Assembly: GCA_032881465.1 (NCBI GenBank)
Contig: CP126168.1
Location: 2,480,001-2,544,000 of the forward strand
DNA from: Parvibaculaceae bacterium PLY_AMNH_Bact1
GTDB lineage: Bacteria; Pseudomonadota; Alphaproteobacteria; Parvibaculales; Parvibaculaceae
Length of the DNA stretch: 64,000 nucleotides
Direction: 5' to 3'
Shown here one piece after another: positions 16,737 through 23,943 of this stretch. The position numbers and the translations under genes were made by a program. The notes beneath the pieces are model-generated. The model made no database searches and was not told the DNA's origin. It worked only from the letters and a program-made list of their open reading frames with translations. How positions within the stretch are numbered: the first letter of the stretch is position 1; each line of letters opens with the position of its first letter.

Positions 16737-19364
16737 TTATCTTTTCAACACCATTTGATTGCTGAATATATCTTCCCCCCTCCAACGTCCGATCTTTGTG
16801 TCCATATGGAGTCTACGGCGTTCATCCCCCATTGCCATCGTGTAGTATGATGTCCCCCAGGCTTCGTCCAAAAGCGCCAACAAAAAGAAGCCAATTGAGT
16901 TGGCAAAGAAGTCACCTTCCGCGATCGGAAGCCAATCACGCTCGCTGTCGTCCGCAGGCCCCCGCATCAGAATGCTAGAATAGCTGAACATTGGCGCACG
17001 CACGACCCGGTTATCCATCCTGAATTCTTCTTCTTTTTCCAGTGCGTGGTAACCAGAATTCAAAACGATCTCATCGCTCATTCTAAACTTCGCCAACACT
17101 GCCGCCTTATCAAACCAGGTGTTTTCAGCTTCTGCGATTTTGAGAGCCCCAACATCACCACCTAGCCGCAGCACTGTCATAGCAATTTCCTGTTGATCCT
17201 TGTCCGTCAGGGAGCTTTCCTCACACAGGTTAACTTGTTCATTTGCCCAGCTTACGAGAGGTTCGCCACGAAGATGAGGGATTGCCGTATCTCTAGCGGC
17301 TCTGTTCGTTTCGCCTGTGAGCACGCCGCATATGCCGCGCAGATCTCCAGACTTCAATCCTCCGACAGATACAACTCCAGGCAACCCCGCCCTTTCCCCA
17401 TAAACCGGCGGGCACAGAAACGCCCGTGCAATTGCAACACCATGTTCATCTCTGACTGTTCGCAAGTTCTCTGAGAGCCGCCTCACGGTTTGCGCATTCT
17501 CTTCAGTAAAAGCATCAAGAAATTCATTGCTAGACATCGGCTTGAACTGAAGGCGGGAGATGAAATCTATTGGCTCTAGTTCAAGCCAATCATTCGCTCT
17601 ATATCGGTGTATCACATCGGTTAGACGGTCTTCCACGCTCACAGAAACATCAAGCGATGGGCATAATTCACCGCACACATCCACGATTGTTCCAGTCTCA
17701 TCATAGCTCGATCGCAACAAGCGCTCGAGATGATCTGTATCGGGTTCAAGCACCGCAGAAACCTTTGTACCCTCGCTTTGAAGCGCTTCGTCGTTTCCAG
17801 CGACCCTAAGTATGGGTCGAGAGTCAACTCCGTTCCGAAAATCAAGTACAAATGTTTGGTCCTTAGCTGCACCGCACCGGCGAGTTGTAACACGCACCTT
17901 CTTGCTGATCATGAAAACAGAAAAAAAGCCAATACCAAACTTCCCCGCATTGCCGACACCACGTGTCAACAATCCTGGAAACTCGCGCCTCATAAGTTCC
18001 GATCCCCAGAACGACTGACCGAAATTTAGCAGATGATGAACTAGAACATCCTGGCCCATTCCTAGCCCATTGTCCTCTACCTCGAGCACATGACCATCAT
18101 CGCTTTTCAGTATCCTAACAACAACCTCTCCCCATTCGTCGTCGACGCCATCGACCACCCTTCTAGCACGTATGGCATCGGACGCATTTTGGATCAGCTC
18201 CCTCAGCGCAATGTCAGGTTTGTCACCGTAAAGGGCTGAGCCACCTAGTTTTTTGACAATTTCAGTGACACCCGAAATATGCACCTCAGCAGACACAGGT
18301 ATCCAATCAACCACCGGAAGGTCGTTCGTCAGTTTTTCCAAACTGCCAATGTTTGCTACAGACCGGGCAGCAAAACGTTCGTTGTGCCCTCTTTTTGCGG
18401 CAATTAGTTGATCACTCCTTCGCAATTCACTATCGATCATCTTTAGCGTGTCAAGACACAACCACCACGCATCAGCATCCTCAACCCCAAAAGAAGTAAC
18501 TGACGTATAGACAATCTGATCATTCTGAAGAGCCGGACGCGCCAGTTTACTTTGAAAATTCCAATGGTTGCCGGATACGCCTGAGGGCTTACGAAGTGCT
18601 CTAAGAAAAGCCGGGGCTCTCCTCGCATCAACATGGGAAGCGTCTGCAGCTCTCAAAATAGCTGCCACCTTTAACAAATCGAAAGACCAGAGCTGCGGGA
18701 AAATCACCGGGGCATTCACGCGGCGGTCCAGTCGACGCTCAACCTCATCAACGGACCACCAGTGGCTATGGGCGATCATTCCAATTGCCTGTCCAAAGAT
18801 ACCACGTAGCTCGTCATCCCCCATCAACCGGTGTGCCATAGAGTCGCCACGCACTCTCCATTCACATGCGAGCAACTTCGCCGAGTGTTTTGCATGCATC
18901 TGCCGAAGTAGATCTGCGATCACCTCTTTCAAGACTTCTGCAGGTGGCTCCTGAATCTCAACGTCGCTAGGACGCCGGCCCTCCGTACGCTGAAAGAAAT
19001 AGACAACAGTATCGGACCATTCAGCGCTATCTTTAAGCTCACTAATTCCGGAGGGATAAGCTGCCAAACTCATAGCGGCATCGTGCAGCAAAATAGCTCC
19101 ACCAAGCACAAATGCTTCAGTCGGTGTGAGCTTATAGTCAGGCCCGCAAACAATGTCGGCCATAGACCAAAGTGCATCTAGATGCGTCAAGTCATGGACT
19201 GTATAGTCAGGTAAATCCCTTGCAATCTCACCCACCAACATCCCGACCTTATCGCGCAGTGCCATGTATGCCACTCGCAGCCTTTCACGCTGGGAATCGT
19301 ATTTGTCGTTCTCTCTGTATGCCAACGTTGATTGCCAGAGATGCGTTTCTTCGAATTCAGACAT
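16737..19364 (-). CDS. HD-domain protein fused to an HSP90-like (GHKL) ATPase
   Basis: An 875-aa cytoplasmic protein. Counting from the ATG at 19364, the N-terminal part (~40-245) keeps the HD-phosphohydrolase residues: H57, H94-D95 (LLHDA), H199/H201 (AHSHW) and a late D241 (RAADASH). A GHKL ATP-binding fold follows at ~355-520: E389/N393 in ELIQNASDAI, D431-x-G-x-G in VEDNGLGMG, and GNAGKFGIGFFSVF. The C-terminal ~350 residues match nothing I recognise. HD plus HSP90-like fusions are seen in predicted bacterial conflict systems, so a defence role is a reasonable guess. It is a lone gene, visibly more AT-rich than uvrB. Confidence 0.85.
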   Translation of the reverse strand: MSEFEETHLWQSTLAYRENDKYDSQRERLRVAYMALRDKVGMLVGEIARDLPDYTVHDLTHLDALWSMADIVCGPDYKLTPTEAFVLGGAILLHDAAMSLAAYPSGISELKDSAEWSDTVVYFFQRTEGRRPSDVEIQEPPAEVLKEVIADLLRQMHAKHSAKLLACEWRVRGDSMAHRLMGDDELRGIFGQAIGMIAHSHWWSVDEVERRLDRRVNAPVIFPQLWSFDLLKVAAILRAADASHVDARRAPAFLRALRKPSGVSGNHWNFQSKLARPALQNDQIVYTSVTSFGVEDADAWWLCLDTLKMIDSELRRSDQLIAAKRGHNERFAARSVANIGSLEKLTNDLPVVDWIPVSAEVHISGVTEIVKKLGGSALYGDKPDIALRELIQNASDAIRARRVVDGVDDEWGEVVVRILKSDDGHVLEVEDNGLGMGQDVLVHHLLNFGQSFWGSELMRREFPGLLTRGVGNAGKFGIGFFSVFMISKKVRVTTRRCGAAKDQTFVLDFRNGVDSRPILRVAGNDEALQSEGTKVSAVLEPDTDHLERLLRSSYDETGTIVDVCGELCPSLDVSVSVEDRLTDVIHRYRANDWLELEPIDFISRLQFKPMSSNEFLDAFTEENAQTVRRLSENLRTVRDEHGVAIARAFLCPPVYGERAGLPGVVSVGGLKSGDLRGICGVLTGETNRAARDTAIPHLRGEPLVSWANEQVNLCEESSLTDKDQQEIAMTVLRLGGDVGALKIAEAENTWFDKAAVLAKFRMSDEIVLNSGYHALEKEEEFRMDNRVVRAPMFSYSSILMRGPADDSERDWLPIAEGDFFANSIGFFLLALLDEAWGTSYYTMAMGDERRRLHMDTKIGRWRGEDIFSNQMVLKR

Positions 19365-19626
19365 GGATCTTTGCAATTCTTCTAAACTGATAAGGTGACT
19401 CTATCCTACGCGTGCAGCCAATAGTGCCGAGTTTTCTGGATTGAGCAAGCATGCTCGGGGTGACTAAGTGTCTTTCAACCATCCCCCTAATGCATGTCGG
19501 TCGAATCGGTGCCAAAATTCGCGCCAAGACTGCGCATCTTTTGACCCTCTTTTTTTCAGTCTGACACGACATGCACTGAACAAATGATTCTGCTATGCTG
19601 ATCACGCGGCGGGCAAAATCTCGTCG

Positions 19627-19830
19627 TGGGGCGTAGTAACCCCAAACCAAGACATGCGGTCACCCGTCATTAGGTTTTACCTAAGCAGACATGCGTGGCC
19701 GGGTGGCGGTCACGCATGTCCAGGGTTATCACCTAAAGGTGGTCGCGCCCTTTCGTCTTGGGAGGGTTACTAACACCCGGCTTTTTCGCTCTTAGCCGGA
19801 ATTGCCTCTCCCGAAACGGCAAGAGAGGCA
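19627..19830 (+). ncRNA. Candidate structured 5' leader with six hairpins
   Basis: Six perfect inverted repeats lie end to end: TGGGG/CCCCA (19627-19631, 19640-19644); TTAGGT/ACCTAA (19670-19675, 19679-19684); GACATGCGTG/CACGCATGTC (19688-19697, 19711-19720); CACCT/AGGTG (19730-19734, 19737-19741); CCGGCT/AGCCGG (19777-19782, 19794-19799); TGCCTCTC/GAGAGGCA (19803-19810, 19823-19830). The last one buries the Shine-Dalgarno GAGAGG of the gene starting at 19834. This fits a regulatory leader that hides the start site. I do not recognise a known riboswitch family. Upstream, 19365-19626 shows no gene or clear structure. Confidence 0.5.
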
Positions 19831-19833
19831 GGC

Positions 19834-20148
19834 ATGACCTCCCCAGATGATCCAGAAGACGGTGGCAAAGCCACCGGGGACGGCAAGAAGACCTCCGAGG
19901 CAGGAGAAGACGCACTGAACCTCGCCTACTTGCCCCCGCACGCAAGGGCTCATTATGGAAGCGCGGACGAGCGCATTCAAAACGCGCTGGCCCATGTGAA
20001 CCCGGAGACAGCCGTCACCTTCCTCCGCAAGACCCACGGGGCCCAGGCGGGCCAGGAGGCGCTCATGCGCGCCCTCATGGCGGAGCGGCAGCACCACCGC
20101 ACCGCCGCCCGCTATTGGCTGGATGTGTATGGGAAGTTGGTGGGGTAG
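19834..20148 (+). CDS. Small orphan protein downstream of hairpin-rich leader
   Basis: A 104-aa protein of unknown function. The first ~28 residues are acidic, Gly/Lys-rich and probably disordered (DDPEDGGKATGDGKK). The rest is predicted helical with several His and Arg residues (LPPHARAHYGSADERI, ALMAERQHHRTAARYWLDVY). The ATG is preceded by GAGAGGCAGGC, whose GAGAGG is one arm of a hairpin. No partner gene lies downstream; a palindrome-rich repeat region follows. Confidence 0.65.
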   Translation: MTSPDDPEDGGKATGDGKKTSEAGEDALNLAYLPPHARAHYGSADERIQNALAHVNPETAVTFLRKTHGAQAGQEALMRALMAERQHHRTAARYWLDVYGKLVG

Positions 20149-20181
20149 AAGACGTTTGATGCCTGCGTCTGCAGCCCCTGG

Positions 20182-20204
20182 ACCCCCGGAACAAGTCCGG
20201 GGGT
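20182..20204 (+). repeat. Paired palindromic element, copy a
   Basis: Arms ACCCCCGGA and TCCGGGGGT around loop ACAAG, flanked by CCTGG on the left and GACGG on the right. Confidence 0.9.
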
Positions 20205-20254
20205 GACGGTCTTAGTTTGGAGGTACCGCAAAGGACAATCAAAAACTCTGCGTC

Positions 20255-20277
20255 ATTACCGGGCTTGTCCCGGTAAT
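20255..20277 (-). repeat. Paired palindromic element, copy b
   Basis: Arms ATTACCGGG and CCCGGTAAT around CTTGT, inverted relative to copy a (loop is its reverse complement; flanks CGTC and CCAGGG). Confidence 0.9.
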
Positions 20278-20317
20278 CCAGGGTTACAGAATAAAAGCCT
20301 GCGTTTGTAGCCCCTGG

Positions 20318-20340
20318 ACCCCCGGAACAAGTCCGGGGGT
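20318..20340 (+). repeat. Paired palindromic element, copy c
   Basis: Arms ACCCCCGGA and TCCGGGGGT around ACAAG; identical to copy a. Confidence 0.9.
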
Positions 20341-20389
20341 GACGGCTTTTGTTTTATGTGCTTCAGGGGACAATCAAAAACTCTGTGTC

Positions 20390-20412
20390 ATTACCGGGCT
20401 TGTCCCGGTAAT
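20390..20412 (-). repeat. Paired palindromic element, copy d
   Basis: Arms ATTACCGGG and CCCGGTAAT around CTTGT; identical to copy b and inverted relative to c. Confidence 0.9.
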
Positions 20413-20437
20413 CCAGGGTAAGGAACCGCATACCAGC

Positions 20438-20731
20438 CTACTTCATGAGATCGTCGTAGAGGTCGCGCCATTGCGGATTGCGTTCCTCAATCAGATTAAT
20501 CTTCCACACCCGCGGATAGGCCTTGATGGTCTTCTCCCGCTGAATGGCAGAAAGCGCGTCGCCCGCTTCTTCGAACCAGACAAGGTGTTTCAGATCGTAG
20601 CGGGACGTAAACCCTTCTACGGTGCCGCTCTTATGCTCATAAGCGCGGCGAGCGAGATCGCTCGTCACACCGCAATAGAGCGTGCCATTGCGACGGTTGG
20701 TCATGAGGTAAACGTGGAAGCGTTTCTCCAT
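20438..20731 (-). CDS. GIY-YIG domain nuclease (UPF0213-like)
   Basis: A 97-aa single-domain protein. The GIY-YIG motif is degenerate but recognisable: HVYLMTN at residues ~5-11 and LYCGVTSDLARRAYEH at ~17-32, with the catalytic Arg in ARRAYEH and a Glu in EREK-type context (IQREKTIKAYPRVWKINLIE). The family cuts DNA, often branched or repair intermediates; the role of stand-alone members is unclear. The frame is open upstream, but that extension is only a translated palindromic element (PGLVPGIQG), so I start at MEKRF. It sits between palindrome copies d and e. Confidence 0.85.
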   Translation of the reverse strand: MEKRFHVYLMTNRRNGTLYCGVTSDLARRAYEHKSGTVEGFTSRYDLKHLVWFEEAGDALSAIQREKTIKAYPRVWKINLIEERNPQWRDLYDDLMK

Positions 20732-20753
20732 GGGAGAAGCTTGCCGCCCCTGG

Positions 20754-20776
20754 ATGCCCGGAACAAGTCCGGGGGT
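20754..20776 (+). repeat. Paired palindromic element, copy e (imperfect)
   Basis: Arms ATGCCCGGA and TCCGGGGGT around ACAAG with one mismatch and one wobble. It lies just upstream of the GIY-YIG start and has no inverted partner close by. Confidence 0.8.
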
Positions 20777-20847
20777 GACGGCTTCAAAATGAAGCACACA
20801 AAAAAACTTATCCTCCCCCCTCCTTGAACCCCCATTTAATAAGGCAT

Positions 20848-21085
20848 CTCCCGCCCATGTGAGGGGCGTGTCGACCGTTCAGTCAGGCGGGTGGGAGTTG
20901 CGGCTTTCGGGCGGGAGAGTTGACGGCTCACGTACCGGAGCAACCTGCAAGAGGACCGGAGAGACCCTCCGGGGCGGGCACTTAAGGCCCGGTCACGGCC
21001 CGCGGATGAAAGTCCAAAGGCACGGCCCGGGAGAAACAGGCGCTTAGCTCGGGATATGATGGATGGCAGCGATTGCAGCAGCCGC
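20848..21085. other. GC-rich, palindrome-rich stretch, possible structured RNA or intron remnant
   Basis: Base-pairing potential is dense: CTCCCGCC (20848-20855) with GGCGGGAG (20910-20917); CCGGAG/CTCCGG (20956-20961, 20967-20972); CGGGC/GCCCG (20975-20979, 20987-20991); and CACGGCCCG occurs twice near 20994 and 21021. The segment GGATGAAAGTCC recalls domain I of some group II introns, but I see no domain V and no reverse transcriptase. It is not RNase P RNA by its conserved core. A 62-codon frame across it looks spurious. No gene is evident in 20777-21370. Confidence 0.35.
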
Positions 21086-21232
21086 GCGCGGAGTGCCGGA
21101 AGGCCTCTAAAAAAGAAACACAGATGAGGCTTTGCGGCATTCCGCGTCCCTCACGACTTTTGCTGAACCTGCGTGCGGCGTCTCATGCGGGACGCCTTCG
21201 CACGCCTGCATCACATACAAACCCAAACCGTC

Positions 21233-21255
21233 ACCCCCGGACTTGTTCCGGGGGT
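21233..21255 (-). repeat. Paired palindromic element, copy f
   Basis: Arms ACCCCCGGA and TCCGGGGGT around CTTGT; pairs with copy g in inverted orientation 51 bases on. Confidence 0.9.
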
Positions 21256-21306
21256 CGCCCCGGATTTTTGGGAGCGAAACGCGCAGGCTTTTACTTGGAA
21301 CCCTGG

Positions 21307-21329
21307 ATTGCCGGAACAAGTCCGGCAAT
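21307..21329 (+). repeat. Paired palindromic element, copy g
   Basis: Arms ATTGCCGGA and TCCGGCAAT around ACAAG. The stem differs from the other copies but stays perfectly paired. Confidence 0.9.
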
Positions 21330-21370
21330 GACACTTCTATTTTGTGGATCTGTTGTGCAAAAAGGGCCCC

Positions 21371-22066
21371 TCAAGAACAGCCTTCCACCCAATGCACTTC
21401 CGGCGGGCGGCCCACACGGTAGGCAGTCACCTTGCCCTCGTCGGTTTCAAACACAATGCCTTTGGTGTCTGTGAGCGTCACGATATAGTCCGTGCCCACA
21501 CCATATTTGTTGGGCTCGGTCGCAACCTTGTCGCCCCAGGCGGCCGTGATGTCACCGACTGGGCTGCCAAGGCCCACGCCATTCGGAAGCGACGGCCCGG
21601 TGGTCACCCCTTCCGGCCCCATGCTGCTCACATCAATCCGCGCAAGGTCACCCGCCACCAGCATCAGGTAGAGCTCCCCCCCGGGCTGGGCAATGCGCAC
21701 ATAATGGCATTCTGGATTGATCTGGTCAGAGTCAGAAATGGAAGCAGCAATTTCCGGATCGGTCAGGTCCACCGGCTTACCAATCGCGAAGGGGCCATAG
21801 CCCACTTCCGTGAAGGGGCGCACGGGCTTTTCAGGGGGAATAGGGGCGGCATCAAACTGGCTGCCGCGAGGGCGCGGCGTCGCAGGAGTGAGGAAATCAG
21901 GGGGCGGCGGCAGGGCCGTGCCCTTTTCAATGTCCGAGGAGCCGCCCACATCCGGCGAGAGATCAATCCCGTCAATGGCGGCAAAAGCAGAACAGGTTCC
22001 AAGCACCAACAGGATGCAGCCATCCACCAACCCCAAACCGCGAAACCGACCGCGAGACCTACTCAT
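21371..22066 (-). CDS. Secreted hypothetical protein
   Basis: A 231-aa protein with a basic N-terminus and hydrophobic segment (residues ~9-30, LVDGCILLVLGTCSAFA) that looks like a signal peptide. Proline-rich residues ~45-80 lead into a soluble C-terminal domain containing HYVRIAQPGGELYLML and DYIVTLTDTKGIVFE, probably beta-rich. No family recognised. The long upstream open frame is translated palindrome and intergenic sequence; the ATG at 22066 with GGGAG upstream is preferred. Confidence 0.65.
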   Translation of the reverse strand: MSRSRGRFRGLGLVDGCILLVLGTCSAFAAIDGIDLSPDVGGSSDIEKGTALPPPPDFLTPATPRPRGSQFDAAPIPPEKPVRPFTEVGYGPFAIGKPVDLTDPEIAASISDSDQINPECHYVRIAQPGGELYLMLVAGDLARIDVSSMGPEGVTTGPSLPNGVGLGSPVGDITAAWGDKVATEPNKYGVGTDYIVTLTDTKGIVFETDEGKVTAYRVGRPPEVHWVEGCS

Positions 22067-22157
22067 GACCACCAACTCCCAGAAACAACCAACAGACCGC
22101 CAGTGTGACCCGGAAAGAAGAGAGATGAAAGCACTCACTATCACCACCCCATTCGTC

Positions 22158-22180
22158 ACCCCCGGGCTTGTCCCGGGGGT
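22158..22180 (-). repeat. Paired palindromic element, copy h
   Basis: Arms ACCCCCGGG and CCCGGGGGT around CTTGT; pairs with copy i 40 bases on. Confidence 0.9.
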
Positions 22181-22220
22181 CCCGGGGCCGTGGAACCGAA
22201 GCCTGCGATTGGAACCCTGG

Positions 22221-22243
22221 ATACCCGGGACAAGCCCGGGTAT
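22221..22243 (+). repeat. Paired palindromic element, copy i
   Basis: Arms ATACCCGGG and CCCGGGTAT around ACAAG; inverted relative to copy h. Confidence 0.9.
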
Positions 22244-22297
22244 GACACTTTTGTTTGGAGAACCGCAAACTAGGCACGATTCCTGCTCCGTGAGGCT

Positions 22298-22657
22298 ATG
22301 AGCCCTCGTATCTGGTCCATATTGGCACTGATTGCCGCCTTTCTTATGGGTGCCGCGCCCGCCAGCGCGCTGCCCCAGGTCGAACTGCGCGGGGCCAACT
22401 CTGAACTGACCCAGATCGGGATCGAGCCGCGCCTGCCCGCCTCGCAGTTTTTGGCACCAGATGAGGGCCTGAGAAATCCCGTGCCGCTCGCCACCAAGGC
22501 CGAGATTGAGGCCGCCGGCGACGCCCTCATTCAGAAATATGCGCCCGTCCGCGGAGCAGGCGCCCGCGTGCATCTGGACCTCTATACCGATCGCGCGGAG
22601 CAGACCGGCAAGCTCGAAGACGTCGCCCTCACCGCCAATTATACGGTCAGCTGGTAA
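22298..22657 (+). CDS. Small secreted hypothetical protein
   Basis: A 119-aa protein with a clear signal peptide (residues 1-24, cleavage near ASA). The mature part contains a helix (KAEIEAAGDALIQKYA) and ends in a short beta-rich tail (ALTANYTVSW). No family recognised. It is divergent from the other secreted hypothetical across a region holding palindromes h and i. Confidence 0.6.
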   Translation: MSPRIWSILALIAAFLMGAAPASALPQVELRGANSELTQIGIEPRLPASQFLAPDEGLRNPVPLATKAEIEAAGDALIQKYAPVRGAGARVHLDLYTDRAEQTGKLEDVALTANYTVSW

Positions 22658-22720
22658 GCGCCGCGTCGTCGCACCAGAGCGCTTTGCATTCTGTTAATTC
22701 TAACGATCTAGAATTTTAGG

Positions 22721-23332
22721 ATGGGTGGTTCATCAGATATTGATCCGGCGCTTCAATCGCCAAAAACCGTCAGCTTTGCTGATCTCTGGTACCGCGCTCG
22801 AGCGGATGTAAAAACCAGTGTTCCCGCTAAGACCGACATGCCGCTGATGGGCCTTGCCCCCTTCATGTCGAATCTCGCCATGCTGAAGCACGAGGCTGAT
22901 GGTCGTGCCCGCTATACTCTGTTCGGCACCGGCCTCGCCGCCGCTTTCGGCCAGGACCTCACCGGCCAATATGCCGAAACCCCCATGAACGACGAAGCCC
23001 GCGCAAAGCTGGAAACCGTCCTCACCGAATTTTATAATGCGCATGGCCGTGACGCCCTCTTTGGCCGCTGGACCCTATCCAAGGCCCGCACCTCGACAGG
23101 GCGCCTCATCGAGTTTGAAAACCTCGCCCTCCCCTACCGCGAAGAAAGCGACAACAGCATTCGCTACATCGCCTATGCAATCACCCTCACCACTCTCGAT
23201 TTTGGTGAAGGCATGGTGGAACGCTTTCCTGATACTGAAACCCGCATGTTCAATGCCGAAACAGACCGGCCCGACTGGCTGTACCAGGACCCTGAGTCAC
23301 CCGCGCTCATCATCGAGGCAAATGTCGCCTGA
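22721..23332 (+). CDS. PAS_5-type domain protein
   Basis: A 203-aa cytoplasmic protein with the alphaproteobacterial PAS_5 layout: a start strand around residue 45 (PFMSNLAMLKHE), then RARYTLFGTGLAAAFGQDLTG (split as RARYTLFGTG and LAAAFGQDLTG) and YREESDNSIRYIAYAI. No output domain is attached. The family is common in Alphaproteobacteria and its function is mostly unknown. Confidence 0.8.
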   Translation: MGGSSDIDPALQSPKTVSFADLWYRARADVKTSVPAKTDMPLMGLAPFMSNLAMLKHEADGRARYTLFGTGLAAAFGQDLTGQYAETPMNDEARAKLETVLTEFYNAHGRDALFGRWTLSKARTSTGRLIEFENLALPYREESDNSIRYIAYAITLTTLDFGEGMVERFPDTETRMFNAETDRPDWLYQDPESPALIIEANVA

Positions 23333-23403
23333 AGATCGGGTCGCCTGAAGCTTGAGGGCCCTAAAGGCTGGCTCCTCCCCACCGAACGCCCTACAAATAG
23401 GGC

Positions 23404-23943
23404 ATGGCAGATCACGCACTCCTTATTGGCACCACAGGCATGCTTGCCCCGGTCGCCCGACAGATTGTTGGCGAGAGCCAGCACGCAACGCTCTGTGCCC
23501 GCAGCGCGAGCAAATTCTCTTTCGGCGAAAGCTTCCTCGACGACAAAGTCATGAAGCTACCCCTCGACTATACAGACGAGACGCATTTCCTCGACACACT
23601 CCGTGTTCGCGGTCCGGTAGATCTCGCCGTCACCTGGCTTCACCCGGAAGCACATACACTCCGCGACGGCATCGCCGACTGTGTGGTCCCCGGCGGCAAG
23701 ATCATCGAGATTATGGGCTCCGCATCAGGCAAGCCAGACGGGTTTGCCGATCAGCGCCTGGAGGCCATGAAAACTCAAGCCGGAAAAACCTATCGCCAGG
23801 TGATCCTGGGGTTTGTTGTGGAAGGCGACAGCTCCCGCTGGCTCACCCATGACGAGATTTGCGAGGCAACCCTGCGGGCCTATCGTGGGTTCGATACCCG
23901 CACCATTGCTGGAACATTAGAACCTTGGGAGAAGCGACCATGA
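23404..23943 (+). CDS. Rossmann-fold protein, short-chain dehydrogenase-like
   Basis: A 179-aa protein. The N-terminal ALLIGTTGMLAPVARQI is a dinucleotide-binding-like beta-alpha unit with a modified glycine motif (GxTGML), followed by LCARSASKF. No SDR YxxxK pair is evident, so it may bind but not use NAD(P) in the classical way. Its stop overlaps the start of the next gene by 4 bases (ATGA), linking it to the DUF1176 protein. Confidence 0.65.
   Translation: MADHALLIGTTGMLAPVARQIVGESQHATLCARSASKFSFGESFLDDKVMKLPLDYTDETHFLDTLRVRGPVDLAVTWLHPEAHTLRDGIADCVVPGGKIIEIMGSASGKPDGFADQRLEAMKTQAGKTYRQVILGFVVEGDSSRWLTHDEICEATLRAYRGFDTRTIAGTLEPWEKRP

Larger units (their letters stand above)
20161..20284. 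repeat. Long tandem repeat, unit 1 (contains a palindrome pair)
   Basis: This ~124-base unit recurs directly at 20297-20419. Shared landmarks are GCCTGCG, CCCCTGGACC, GACAATCAAAAACTCTG and CCAGGGT; the offset is 135-136 bases. The middle portion between the two palindromes has diverged. Confidence 0.85.
20297..20419. repeat. Long tandem repeat, unit 2
   Basis: Second unit of the direct repeat beginning at 20161. It carries palindrome copies c and d with the same stems as a and b. Confidence 0.85.

Noticed and set aside
19357-19650. 97-codon open frame upstream of the HD/HSP90 gene
   Set aside because: No ribosome binding site or family resemblance; Arg/Cys-rich composition typical of spurious frames; it overlaps the HD/HSP90 start.
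20859-21047. 62-codon open frame in the GC-rich structured stretch
   Set aside because: Gly/Arg/Thr-rich low-complexity product caused by the palindromes; no credible start signal.
20848-21085. RNase P RNA or tmRNA
   Set aside because: The conserved GAGGAAAGTCC core of RNase P and any tag-peptide frame or tRNA-like ends of tmRNA are missing.
20182-22243. Possible CRISPR array
   Set aside because: The repeats are palindromes in alternating orientation with irregular, partly kilobase spacing and no cas genes.
22067-22573. N-terminal extension of the secreted protein ending at 21371
   Set aside because: The extra frame translates palindromes h and i and runs antisense through the gene at 22298; the signal peptide starts at 22066.
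23885-23915. T-arm-like GGGTTCGATACCC suggesting a tRNA gene
   Set aside because: No acceptor, D or anticodon arms fit around it, and it lies inside a coding frame with a coupled downstream gene.
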